Source: Bacteroidota bacterium
Lineage (GTDB): Bacteria > Bacteroidota > Bacteroidia > Chitinophagales > Chitinophagaceae
DNA length: 5,851 nt
Assembly (NCBI GenBank): GCA_023429365.1
Contig: JAEYVW010000227.1
Location: 1 to 5,851, forward strand
Direction of reading: 5' to 3'
The notes under the pieces were generated by a model, which saw only the letters and a list, made by a program, of their open reading frames with translations, ran no database searches and had not been told where the DNA came from. Positions 1 to 5,557 of this stretch are shown here, piece after piece. Both the position numbers and the translations under genes were made by a program. The number at the start of each line of letters is the position of its first letter. Position 1 is the stretch's first letter.

Positions 1-417
1 GGTTCGCAATGGAGAGATGCCGAGGATGCGGCGCGAAATGTTATCACAGACGGGCTGATGAAACTGGGTATCATCAAAGAAAGATCACAGGCCCGCAAAT
101 ACTACCCCCACGGACTAGGTCATCATATCGGGCTGGATGTTCACGACCGTGGCACCTATGGCACTTTGAAAAAAGATATGGTCATGACGATCGAACCTGG
201 GATCTATATTCCTGAAGGAAGTGATTGCGATAAAAAGTGGTGGAGCATCGCCGTTCGAATAGAAGACGATGCCCTGATCACGGAAGATGGGTATGAACTA
301 CTCTCCCATTTTGCACCCCGCTCGATTGAAGAGATCGAAAAAATGATCGCTCAAAAAAGCGCCCTCGACGATTTTAAATCAACGCCGCTTAAATCCGGTC
401 AGAAAAAAGGTTTCTAA
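1..417 (+). CDS. pepP: Xaa-Pro aminopeptidase, M24 family (C-terminal part, 5' end outside window)
   Basis: The frame is open from base 1 and gives 138 residues before TAA, the C-terminal third of a pita-bread metallopeptidase that removes N-terminal residues preceding proline, normally in the cytoplasm. The visible M24 signatures are HGLGHHIGLDVHD (residues 37-49 of the fragment), EPGIYIP (Glu65) and RIEDD (Glu88). By analogy with E. coli PepP, His41, Glu65 and Glu88 are three of the five dinuclear metal ligands, and His37 and His48 are the further active-site histidines. The two aspartate ligands must lie upstream of the window. The last 50 residues form a charged tail after the catalytic fold ends. 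ATGs at 9 (another frame) and 58 (in frame but internal to the domain) are not starts. The next gene converges and ends only 11 bp away. The family call is firm; the symbol pepP rather than another M24B member is probable. Confidence 0.93.
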   Translation, partial: GSQWRDAEDAARNVITDGLMKLGIIKERSQARKYYPHGLGHHIGLDVHDRGTYGTLKKDMVMTIEPGIYIPEGSDCDKKWWSIAVRIEDDALITEDGYELLSHFAPRSIEEIEKMIAQKSALDDFKSTPLKSGQKKGF

Positions 418-428
418 ACTGATTATTC

Positions 429-1805
429 CTATAAAATCACATACCGACGCAAATCCTGGGTTAATATCACATCGCCAGGATTTGCGTTTCCGTCTTCATA
501 ATAATATTCCTGTTTGATCATTCCCACACCCCGCGCATAATAAGATTTGTAATAACCGATCAGCGGCGTGGCGTCAACCCAATTGCCCGCGCTTTGCAAT
601 TCATATTTTTCATTCACGACAATGGTATTGGGATAATCAACACCATTGACGGTAATATTCACATCTTTTTGCGCAATGGTGTATGAAAAGCGAACGGTAA
701 AAGTAAGCGTGCCTGATGTGTCGGTTATATCACCAGTAAACCCGGGCGATTGCCAGGTTCCCCCGGCTGCGAGATTATCTTTTAAAAAGATCAGCTCTGC
801 AGGCTGGTCATCATCAAATCCAAAAAACTGGCCGACGTCCAGGTAAGTAAAATAATCTCCACCCGATTTACGGTGTGCCGAAATATCCTGGAAACCGTCG
901 TTGGCTTCATCAACGGTGGCTTCAAATATCGTGAAGGCATTACCACCCAGGTCAACCGTGCCCGGTTTTGACCTGATGAGCAATGAATCATCAGCCACAT
1001 CATCAAACTGGTAACTCCAGTTGCTGCCGGCTGTGAGAGGGAAATAATCAAACGTTGCAACATCCGTTACGTCGATGGAAAAGAAACAGGAATTTGACGC
1101 CCCTGTTAATGAAAAATTTGTTGCTGAAGCGACGGCGGGGATGCCTGTCGCGGTTAGTGTTACGGTCTGTGTACCTGTATTGGCGAAAGTGCCGCTGGCG
1201 GCGAAAGTGATCCCATTGCTGGGTGTTGTCGCTATAGTGTAATTACCGGCAACCGTCACATTCACAGACAAGGTCACCGTATTCGCCGGCGCCATGGCCT
1301 GGCCTACTACATAATCCCCCGCGATCACAGGCGTTTGGCACGCATCGGGCGCACCTGCCAGGGTAAATTCTGCGTTGCCGGTGCCACCGGGCGACTGCAC
1401 TATAATAGCCACCACGCAGGTAGTGCCCGAATAATTAATAGTAAATTGGCTAACACCCGCGTTTAATGGGGTACCATTTCCTGCAAGCCTTATGGTATTC
1501 AAACCTGCCGTAGCGATGGAGCCTTTTCCCTCAAAGAAAATCCCATTAACAGTATCGGAATATATTCTGTATGTACCTACGGTTGTCGCATTAACCTGTA
1601 CATCGATAAAATCGGTGGCGGCGTTTAAAACCTTCCCCGTTTCATAAACACCCTGGATTGTTTTTGGTAAGCATTCTCCAGAACCATCGGCTTGCAGGGT
1701 GCCTGTGGATGTGGAACCACTCAGTTCAATACTAAGTTCTTTTTGACAGGCAGAAAGAAAGATGAGTATCCCCGAAAAGAGCAGGAGTAACAGGCGTATT
1801 TTCAT
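429..1805 (-). CDS. Surface-type lipoprotein with two Cys-bracketed Ig-like repeats and a YFPL-type C-terminal domain
   Basis: This gene encodes 458 aa of unknown function. Residues 1-20 are a lipoprotein signal peptide: basic MKIR, a leucine-rich core and lipobox LSAC with Cys20 as the lipidated residue. QKE follows, which resembles charged export signals of Bacteroidota surface lipoproteins, so outer-membrane or surface location is inferred. After a Ser/Thr/Gly linker come two beta-rich repeats, residues 45-136 and 156-246. Each has a G-x-Y...G-x-Y...NGI-x-F pattern and starts and nearly ends with cysteine (C45/C130, C156/C240). Residues 250-458 are a different domain that opens with FDYFPLTAGSNWSY, a phrase seen at the start of many Bacteroidota lipoprotein domains, and is rich in aromatic and acidic residues (GFDDDQ near 329-334). 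The upstream neighbour at 1948..3402 is a paralogue over the N-terminal half only. No clean TTG/TAnnTTTG promoter is visible in front of the start. The ATG at 1805 directly precedes the signal peptide. Confidence 0.9.
   Translation of the reverse strand: MKIRLLLLLFSGILIFLSACQKELSIELSGSTSTGTLQADGSGECLPKTIQGVYETGKVLNAATDFIDVQVNATTVGTYRIYSDTVNGIFFEGKGSIATAGLNTIRLAGNGTPLNAGVSQFTINYSGTTCVVAIIVQSPGGTGNAEFTLAGAPDACQTPVIAGDYVVGQAMAPANTVTLSVNVTVAGNYTIATTPSNGITFAASGTFANTGTQTVTLTATGIPAVASATNFSLTGASNSCFFSIDVTDVATFDYFPLTAGSNWSYQFDDVADDSLLIRSKPGTVDLGGNAFTIFEATVDEANDGFQDISAHRKSGGDYFTYLDVGQFFGFDDDQPAELIFLKDNLAAGGTWQSPGFTGDITDTSGTLTFTVRFSYTIAQKDVNITVNGVDYPNTIVVNEKYELQSAGNWVDATPLIGYYKSYYARGVGMIKQEYYYEDGNANPGDVILTQDLRRYVIL
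447..487 (+). terminator. Perfect 13-bp hairpin, candidate terminator for pepP inside the converging gene
   Basis: ACGCAAATCCTGG (447-459) and CCAGGATTTGCGT (475-487) are perfect inverted copies around a 15-base loop. The hairpin begins 29 bases past the aminopeptidase stop. TTCCGTCTTC follows on the plus strand, a weak pyrimidine tail. The whole structure lies inside the last 20 codons of the 458-aa lipoprotein gene on the other strand. The stem is unmistakable; its role as a terminator is inference. Confidence 0.5.
1068..1673 (-). repeat. Two protein-level Ig-like repeats (residues 45-136 and 156-246)
   Basis: Two copies of a roughly 90-residue unit lie at bases 1398..1673 and 1068..1340 of the 458-aa lipoprotein gene, joined by a short linker containing AEFTLAG. 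Shared positions include the first Cys, G-x-Y about 8 residues later, a V-x-V strand, G-x-Y, NGI-x-F, a Gly before a T-x-x-L strand, G-x-P, and a closing Cys 84-85 residues after the first. The pattern suggests a beta-sandwich module with one possible disulfide each. The fold assignment is inference from the strand pattern. The repeats are diverged at DNA level, so this is not a recent slippage array. Confidence 0.75.
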
Positions 1806-1861
1806 AAAAGCAGGTTTGATTGTTCCTTAAATTTAAGGCATTTTCTCCATGCTGCTTTTAT
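1804..1861. repeat. Nested inverted repeats at the start of the 458-aa lipoprotein gene
   Basis: A perfect 14-bp palindrome, CCTTAAATTTAAGG, occupies 1825-1838. It is flanked almost symmetrically by a perfect 10-bp inverted repeat, ATAAAAGCAG at 1804-1813 and CTGCTTTTAT at 1852-1861. The inner arm overlaps the ATG of the downstream gene, so a leader hairpin could affect translation initiation, or the palindrome could be an operator. The inner palindrome also contains TAAATTTA, one base off the TAnnTTTG -7 box, but no TTG lies at the expected distance. The repeats are directly visible; the function is inference. Confidence 0.5.
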
Positions 1862-1870
1862 AGGCGAGAC

Positions 1871-1939
1871 ATAAAAAGGCTGTTTATCGCTACTTCCAGG
1901 TGTTAATCCAGGTGTGTAGTGTCTAAACAGCCTGCTTTT
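1871..1939 (-). terminator. Probable Rho-independent terminator of the 484-aa lipoprotein gene
   Basis: Read on the minus strand, AGGCTGTTTA (plus 1924-1933) pairs perfectly with TAAACAGCCT (plus 1877-1886), and a run TTTTTAT follows. The AAAA on the other flank could extend the stem past a two-base bulge. The intervening 37 bases are long for a terminator loop, but 1888-1893 and 1916-1921 can form a partly paired inner stem with one mismatch on the minus strand. It begins just past the stop of the upstream gene, as expected. It would uncouple the two tandem lipoprotein genes. The loop also carries TCCAGGTGT twice (1895-1903, 1907-1915). Confidence 0.55.
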
Positions 1940-1947
1940 ATATTTTA

Positions 1948-3402
1948 TCAGGGGAGTTTGGCCTTGAAGGTGCCACTTGCAATTGTTGCAGCCGACCCGT
2001 TGATCGCGTCTTTTGTTGAACCGCTAAATGTGCCTTCGATGACCTTCTCGTTGGTATTATAATTTGTAACAACCACACTGAGTGAAGTGCCCGATCCGGG
2101 AAATGACATCCAGTTTGTGATGCCGTCGCTGTAAGTAAACGCTGCAAAACGTCCGCTCATAGCCGTACCTGAATAGGTCCCGTTACCAATCGCCCCGCTT
2201 GTATTTGTCAGTACTACATTCCAGGTGCCAAAACCGGATACAGCAGATCCCGACAACACCAGGGTATTAACACCTGATGTTGAAGTCAACACGGCTTCAT
2301 CTGTAGGGCCGCTATAATTTGTGCTACCCGATGTGAATTTCCATTGAAGATCGGCGGCAACAGCTCCGGGTTCTACGTTGATCTCAACCGGGCAGGAAGA
2401 ACTGCCAGGCAGGTCCAGTTCGAAACTTCCATCAGCAGTTGGCGTACCGCTTCCCGCCAAAGTAATGGTTGTAGTGCCGGTGCTGGTAAAATTACCAACG
2501 GCGGTAAAGCCCATGCCGTTTACAAAACCTGAAATGGAATAGGGTCCTACTGCCGTAACATCCACATCGACTTCGATGCTGTTGTTTGCGTTAAGTGCCA
2601 CTCCTTCTTCGTAATCACCAATGACAACCGCCGACTGACAATTAATAGTGAATTCGGCTCCGGCTACGATCGCGATCGGAAGGGAGCACTGACTGGCTCC
2701 AGCAGTTATTTGAATTTCAGTGGCCACAATATCTAATGGAGTGCCCTGTGCTGACAGTGTTATGATTTGATCTCCTGTGGCTGTAAGAACACCAGTACCA
2801 GTAAAACTGATACCATTGACTGCGCTTGTGGAGATATTATAGGTTCCGATCTTAGTTACATTTACTTTAATGTCGACCTTATTACTACCTGACACAGCTA
2901 CACCCTTGATATAACTTCCCTGCAAGTCAAAATCCAGGCAAGTGGCTGGGCCGCCAGCAAGGGTAAACTCAGCCGGATCAGCAGCGCCATTGGGCAGTAC
3001 ATTTACCTCTACCCTGCACTCTGTGGTGTCATAGCTAATGATAAAATGGTGAATACCCGCGTTCAATGGAATACCATATCCCCCCAGTCTCACCGTAGAC
3101 CTGCCCGCTGCAGCAAATACGCCTTTTGCTTCGAAATAAATACCGTTTGCAGTGTCGGAATAGACCCTGTACGCGCCTGTACTGGCAACGTCCACTTCGA
3201 CATCAATAAAATGCTCACTAGCAGAAAGTTCAGTACCTACTTCGTAAATGCCCTGAATGGATTTGGGGAGACATTCACCGCTGCCATCGTCCAGCAGTGA
3301 GCCGGTAGATATGCCGCCGATCTCGTAGCTAAATTCTTTCTGGCAGGCATTCAATAACACAATAAGTCCACAAAGGGATACGAATAAAATAATCTTTTTC
3401 AT
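1948..3402 (-). CDS. Surface-type lipoprotein with three Cys-bracketed Ig-like repeats and a distinct C-terminal domain
   Basis: This gene encodes 484 aa of unknown function. It has a lipoprotein signal peptide (MKKIILFV..., lipobox LNAC, lipidated Cys20) followed by QKE, as in its downstream paralogue. A short linker leads into three repeats: residues 44-135, 155-246 and 255-343. Their bracketing cysteines are C44/C129, C155/C239 and C255/C337. Hand alignment of the first repeat with that of the 458-aa neighbour gives roughly 51 identities in 92 positions, including the shared block CLPK-x-IQG and the linker phrase AEFTLAG. From about residue 347 a different beta-rich domain of some 135 residues begins with LQWKFTSG and closes with EGTFSG and SGTFKAKLP. 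This end pattern recalls DUF6252-like lipoprotein domains, a tentative match from memory. The protein is predicted to sit in the outer membrane, perhaps surface exposed. The ATG at 3402 sits directly before the signal peptide. Confidence 0.9.
   Translation of the reverse strand: MKKIILFVSLCGLIVLLNACQKEFSYEIGGISTGSLLDDGSGECLPKSIQGIYEVGTELSASEHFIDVEVDVASTGAYRVYSDTANGIYFEAKGVFAAAGRSTVRLGGYGIPLNAGIHHFIISYDTTECRVEVNVLPNGAADPAEFTLAGGPATCLDFDLQGSYIKGVAVSGSNKVDIKVNVTKIGTYNISTSAVNGISFTGTGVLTATGDQIITLSAQGTPLDIVATEIQITAGASQCSLPIAIVAGAEFTINCQSAVVIGDYEEGVALNANNSIEVDVDVTAVGPYSISGFVNGMGFTAVGNFTSTGTTTITLAGSGTPTADGSFELDLPGSSSCPVEINVEPGAVAADLQWKFTSGSTNYSGPTDEAVLTSTSGVNTLVLSGSAVSGFGTWNVVLTNTSGAIGNGTYSGTAMSGRFAAFTYSDGITNWMSFPGSGTSLSVVVTNYNTNEKVIEGTFSGSTKDAINGSAATIASGTFKAKLP
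2374..3273 (-). repeat. Three protein-level Ig-like repeats (residues 44-135, 155-246, 255-343)
   Basis: The three units lie at bases 2998..3273, 2665..2940 and 2374..2640 and follow the same pattern as the repeats of the neighbouring 458-aa protein. Cysteine spacings are 85, 84 and 82 residues. The third unit follows the second after only about 8 residues and has no counterpart in the neighbour. It was therefore gained here or lost there. The copies are too diverged for recent DNA duplication. Confidence 0.75.
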
Positions 3403-3425
3403 AAAGTAGTATGTGACTTGGCTGC

Positions 3426-3433
3426 CAAAAATA
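3426..3433 (-). promoter_or_regulatory. Possible -7 box of the 484-aa lipoprotein promoter
   Basis: The minus strand reads TATTTTTG here, an exact match to the Bacteroidota TAnnTTTG element, 23 bases upstream of the ATG at 3402. No TTG occurs about 19 bases farther upstream, so only half of the promoter is convincing. Transcription would start near 3419, leaving a leader of under 20 bases. Confidence 0.35.
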
Positions 3434-3438
3434 TAATA

Positions 3439-3473
3439 TTTTGATGAGCTTCTATAGCCCCCCGATATTTATG
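3439..3473 (+). promoter_or_regulatory. Possible promoter of the propeller protein gene
   Basis: TTTTG at 3439-3443 could be the -33 element and TATTTATG at 3466-3473 a -7 element with one mismatch to TAnnTTTG. The spacing is 22 bases, slightly above the usual 19-20. Transcription would begin near 3480, within the inverted repeat GCCTG-AA-CAGGC (3481-3492), which could be an operator. This is a weak call. Confidence 0.3.
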
Positions 3474-3517
3474 AAATACGGCCTGAACAGGCTATCTTGG
3501 AGTTTAATATCCAGCCA

Positions 3518-4546
3518 ATGAGAAATTTTTTTCTGCTTTTCTTTACCATTCTTAGCAGCACTTGCATTTCAGCGCAAAAGCCCATGGTCGAGTTATTAAA
3601 CAGTGGTACCAAAACCAGTCTCCGTGGTCTGAGCGTGGTCAATGATAATATAATCTGGGTCAGTGGTAGCAATGGTACGGTGGGAAAAAGTACCAATGGT
3701 GGCAAGAACTGGAAATGGATGAAAGTAAACGGCTTTGAAAAAACCGATTTCAGGGATATCGAAGCATTCGATGCAAACACTGCACTCATTATGGGCATTG
3801 GTGAACCCGCCTATATTTTAAAAACAAATGATGGTGGCGAGAGCTGGAAGGTGGTTTTTGAAAACAAGACCAAAGGAATGTTCCTTGATGCAATGGATTT
3901 TGCCAATAATCAAAAAGGAATCGTGGTTGGCGATCCAATTGACGGAAAAGCTTTTATAGCGACCACAAACAATAGCGGTAATACCTGGGAAATTTTGCAG
4001 GAGCAATACAACCGAGCTCACATCGACAGCGGTGAAGCATTTTTTGCAGCAAGCGGCAGTAATATTAAATTATTTACTAATGGTGACTATTTCCTGGTAA
4101 GTGGTGGTTTACGGTCGCGATTGTTTCAAAATACAGGTGTGAGCGATCTTCCTTTGTTGCAGGGAAAAGAAACAGCAGGCGCCAATTCGATAGATATATT
4201 TGACAATGGCATGCCCCGCAAACCAGGATCCCGAATGATCATTGTGGGAGGCGATTTTAACGGGGATTCGCTCAAAACCTCGAATTGTTTTTATTCTAAC
4301 AATGGCGGCAAGACCTGGCTCGCTCCCAAAACACCGCCTAATGGCTACCGCAGCAGTGTCGAATTTCTTTCTAAAAAAGATGTCCTTACCTGTGGTTTAT
4401 CTGGCGTCGACTATTCATCAGACGGAGGAAAAAACTGGAGATCGATCAGTTCAGAAGGCTTTCACGTTTGCCGGATCGCCAGGATCGGTACGGCCGTATT
4501 CCTGGCTGGCAGTAACGGCAAAATCGCCAGGTTGGTTTGGGAATAA
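3518..4546 (+). CDS. Secreted BNR/YCF48-like beta-propeller protein
   Basis: This gene encodes 342 aa. The start is placed at ATG 3518, because it gives a compact signal peptide (MRNFFLLFF...) with likely cleavage after Ala19 in CISA-QKP. An in-frame TTG at 3497 would add seven hydrophilic residues before it. The mature protein carries five Asp-box-like motifs of the type S/T-x-(D/N)-G-G-x-x-W: residues 58-65 (STNGGKNW), 103-110 (TNDGGESW), 150-157 (TNNSGNTW), 260-267 (SNNGGKTW) and 300-307 (SSDGGKNW). Such motifs mark blades of propellers in sialidases, YCF48/HCF136 and many Bacteroidota proteins often labelled oxidoreductase or photosystem-assembly-like. No redox cofactor site is visible, so that label should not be taken literally. 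Nor is a type IX C-terminal sorting domain visible, so periplasmic location is likely. The gene is divergent from the lipoprotein pair and converges on the peroxiredoxin gene. The fold is confident; the substrate or partner is unknown. Confidence 0.88.
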   Translation: MRNFFLLFFTILSSTCISAQKPMVELLNSGTKTSLRGLSVVNDNIIWVSGSNGTVGKSTNGGKNWKWMKVNGFEKTDFRDIEAFDANTALIMGIGEPAYILKTNDGGESWKVVFENKTKGMFLDAMDFANNQKGIVVGDPIDGKAFIATTNNSGNTWEILQEQYNRAHIDSGEAFFAASGSNIKLFTNGDYFLVSGGLRSRLFQNTGVSDLPLLQGKETAGANSIDIFDNGMPRKPGSRMIIVGGDFNGDSLKTSNCFYSNNGGKTWLAPKTPPNGYRSSVEFLSKKDVLTCGLSGVDYSSDGGKNWRSISSEGFHVCRIARIGTAVFLAGSNGKIARLVWE

Positions 4547-4568
4547 TATATATATGATGTAGTAAATA

Positions 4569-4589
4569 GATCACCCATCAAAGGTGATC
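4569..4589. terminator. Hairpin in the convergent junction, possible bidirectional terminator
   Basis: GATCACC (4569-4575) and GGTGATC (4583-4589) form a perfect 7-bp stem around a 7-base loop. It lies 22 bases after the stop of the propeller gene and overlaps the last codons and TGA of the peroxiredoxin gene on the other strand. The flanking T tracts are poor: CTCTTTT lies some distance away on the plus side and TATTTACT on the minus side. The hairpin is certain; termination is inferred from position. Confidence 0.45.
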
Positions 4590-5162
4590 AAGTATCTCTT
4601 TTACAGATGGCCGTTTTTTGTAATCCTGGTTAAAAAACCGGTAAGTGATATTTCCCTCTTTATCGATTACGTAAGTAGCAGGTATGGGCAGATAATTTCC
4701 ATTCTTTCCATTGATTTCGTCAATTTTTATCCCACCATTACGATAACGCTTCAGCGTATTTTCGGGGACTTCAAACTCCACTTCATAAGCCTTCATGATC
4801 TTCAGTTCTTCATCGTGGAGAATTGAGAATTGGGCATTTGTTTTTTCAACGGTCTTTGCCACACTTTCCGGTTTTTCCGGCGTAACGGCAATCAGGGTTG
4901 CGCCTTTCCCGGTGATCAGCTGGAGGGAATCTGAAAGTCTTTTCAGGTTCCTGTTGCAGTAAGGACACCACTCACCCCGATAAAATACCAGCACCACCTT
5001 GCCCTTTTTCAGGAGGTCTTTTAGCCTGACCATATTGCCATTTTGATCCTTGGCCCTGAAATCCGGGGCTTTGGAATTGAGAAACAGGCCTTCGGGAGCT
5101 TCCTGGGCCATCATGGCATAGCCTGAAAAGATGAGCAGGGAAACGAAAATGATTTTTTTCAT
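4578..5162 (-). CDS. Secreted peroxiredoxin-like (AhpC/TSA, thioredoxin-fold) protein
   Basis: This gene encodes 194 aa. Residues 1-19 form a Sec signal peptide (MKKIIFVSLLIFSG...), with probable cleavage in MMA-QEAP, so the protein should act in the periplasm. The mature part is a redoxin domain: APDF near 32-35, the strand VVLVFYRGEW, then the active centre CPYC at Cys66-Cys69. The cis-proline of the thioredoxin fold is in PIPATYVID (Pro161). The FYRG-x-WCPYC block is typical of the peroxiredoxin-like subgroup (PRX_like2), not of TlpA-type oxidoreductases, which usually have FWA-x-WCPPC. The expected role is reduction of peroxides or protein disulfides with a two-cysteine centre; the substrate cannot be read from the sequence. 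The insert of roughly 30 residues between the EFEVPE segment and PIPATY is rich in Lys and Asn. The gene has its own strong promoter and no reductase partner nearby. Confidence 0.9.
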   Translation of the reverse strand: MKKIIFVSLLIFSGYAMMAQEAPEGLFLNSKAPDFRAKDQNGNMVRLKDLLKKGKVVLVFYRGEWCPYCNRNLKRLSDSLQLITGKGATLIAVTPEKPESVAKTVEKTNAQFSILHDEELKIMKAYEVEFEVPENTLKRYRNGGIKIDEINGKNGNYLPIPATYVIDKEGNITYRFFNQDYKKRPSVKEILDHL

Positions 5163-5180
5163 ACCGTTGATTCAGTTGAT

Positions 5181-5210
5181 CAAAACTAAAAAAAGCTGGT
5201 CTAAATACAA
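5181..5210 (-). promoter_or_regulatory. Primary sigma-factor promoter of the peroxiredoxin-like gene
   Basis: On the minus strand, TTG (5208-5210) is followed after exactly 19 bases by TAGTTTTG (5181-5188). This is a full match to the Bacteroidota consensus TTG-N19-TAnnTTTG. The spacer includes a T-rich run next to the -7 box. Transcription should start near 5175, leaving a leader of about 12 bases before the ATG at 5162. No separate operator motif is evident. Confidence 0.7.
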
Positions 5211-5283
5211 TTCGTCTATCCCGGTATTAACAAATTGATATTTTCCTCCTACTTTTACCGCGACTGCTACCAAAACGACTGAC

Positions 5284-5556
5284 ATGAGTAACAAACACGA
5301 GAAGAAATTCCTGCGGAATATGCTGATCGGCTTCTTTTTGACGACCTGCGGTGTTTCTGCAATTATCTATGCTGCTTTTACCGATGTATATAAATTGGAC
5401 TGGATATTCTGGGCTGCTATTTCAGCCGTCACCATCAACGCCGGTCTGCTCTTTCTCGGCAGTGCCCTGATCCACAAAGTAAAGGCCGACCTGATCCGTC
5501 GGCAGAAACAAAAAAGCGAAAGCCGGAAATCGGACGCCAACGTTCGTATCAATTAA
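5284..5556 (+). CDS. Small two-helix membrane protein of unknown function
   Basis: This gene encodes 90 aa that I do not recognise. A basic N-terminus (MSNKHEKKFLRN) precedes two hydrophobic segments, about residues 13-32 and 39-62, joined by a short loop with DVYKLDW. A strongly basic tail follows (KVKADLIRRQKQKSES...). The positive-inside rule suggests both ends are cytoplasmic with a short external hairpin. There are no catalytic motifs. The gene is divergent from the peroxiredoxin-like gene across 121 bp, where I find no good promoter for it: TACTTTTA near 5250-5260 is an imperfect -7 box without a properly spaced TTG. It ends one base before the stop of the converging DUF486 gene. Clean start context, consistent hydropathy and tight packing support a real gene. 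Confidence 0.75.
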   Translation: MSNKHEKKFLRNMLIGFFLTTCGVSAIIYAAFTDVYKLDWIFWAAISAVTINAGLLFLGSALIHKVKADLIRRQKQKSESRKSDANVRIN

Positions 5557-5557
5557 A

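Noticed and set aside
58..60. ATG at 58 as a gene start
   Set aside because: The frame is open from base 1 with peptidase-like helix sequence before it, and a 119-aa product would be an incomplete M24 domain.
646..846. Open frames opposite or overlapping the lipoprotein, propeller and redoxin genes (for example 646-846, 791-1063, 1938-2147, 3046-3300, 3469-3798, 4242-4562)
   Set aside because: They are shadows of well-supported coding sequences, with no family motifs or independent start context.
1804..1942. Intergenic repeats as a CRISPR array or insertion-sequence remnant
   Set aside because: Repeats are 9-14 bases with irregular spacing, there are no spacer units, no transposase fragment and no target-site duplication.
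429..3402. Lipoprotein pair as part of a SusC/SusD-type nutrient uptake locus
   Set aside because: No TonB-dependent receptor or SusD-like helical repeat sequence is present, and both proteins are beta-rich repeat proteins.
3497..3517. Upstream in-frame TTG start for the propeller protein
   Set aside because: It would add seven non-hydrophobic residues ahead of a compact signal peptide that begins at ATG 3518.
3518..4546. Propeller protein as a real oxidoreductase or photosystem assembly factor
   Set aside because: Only Asp-box blades are visible, with no cofactor motif; the label is inherited from YCF48 similarity and the neighbourhood is not photosynthetic.
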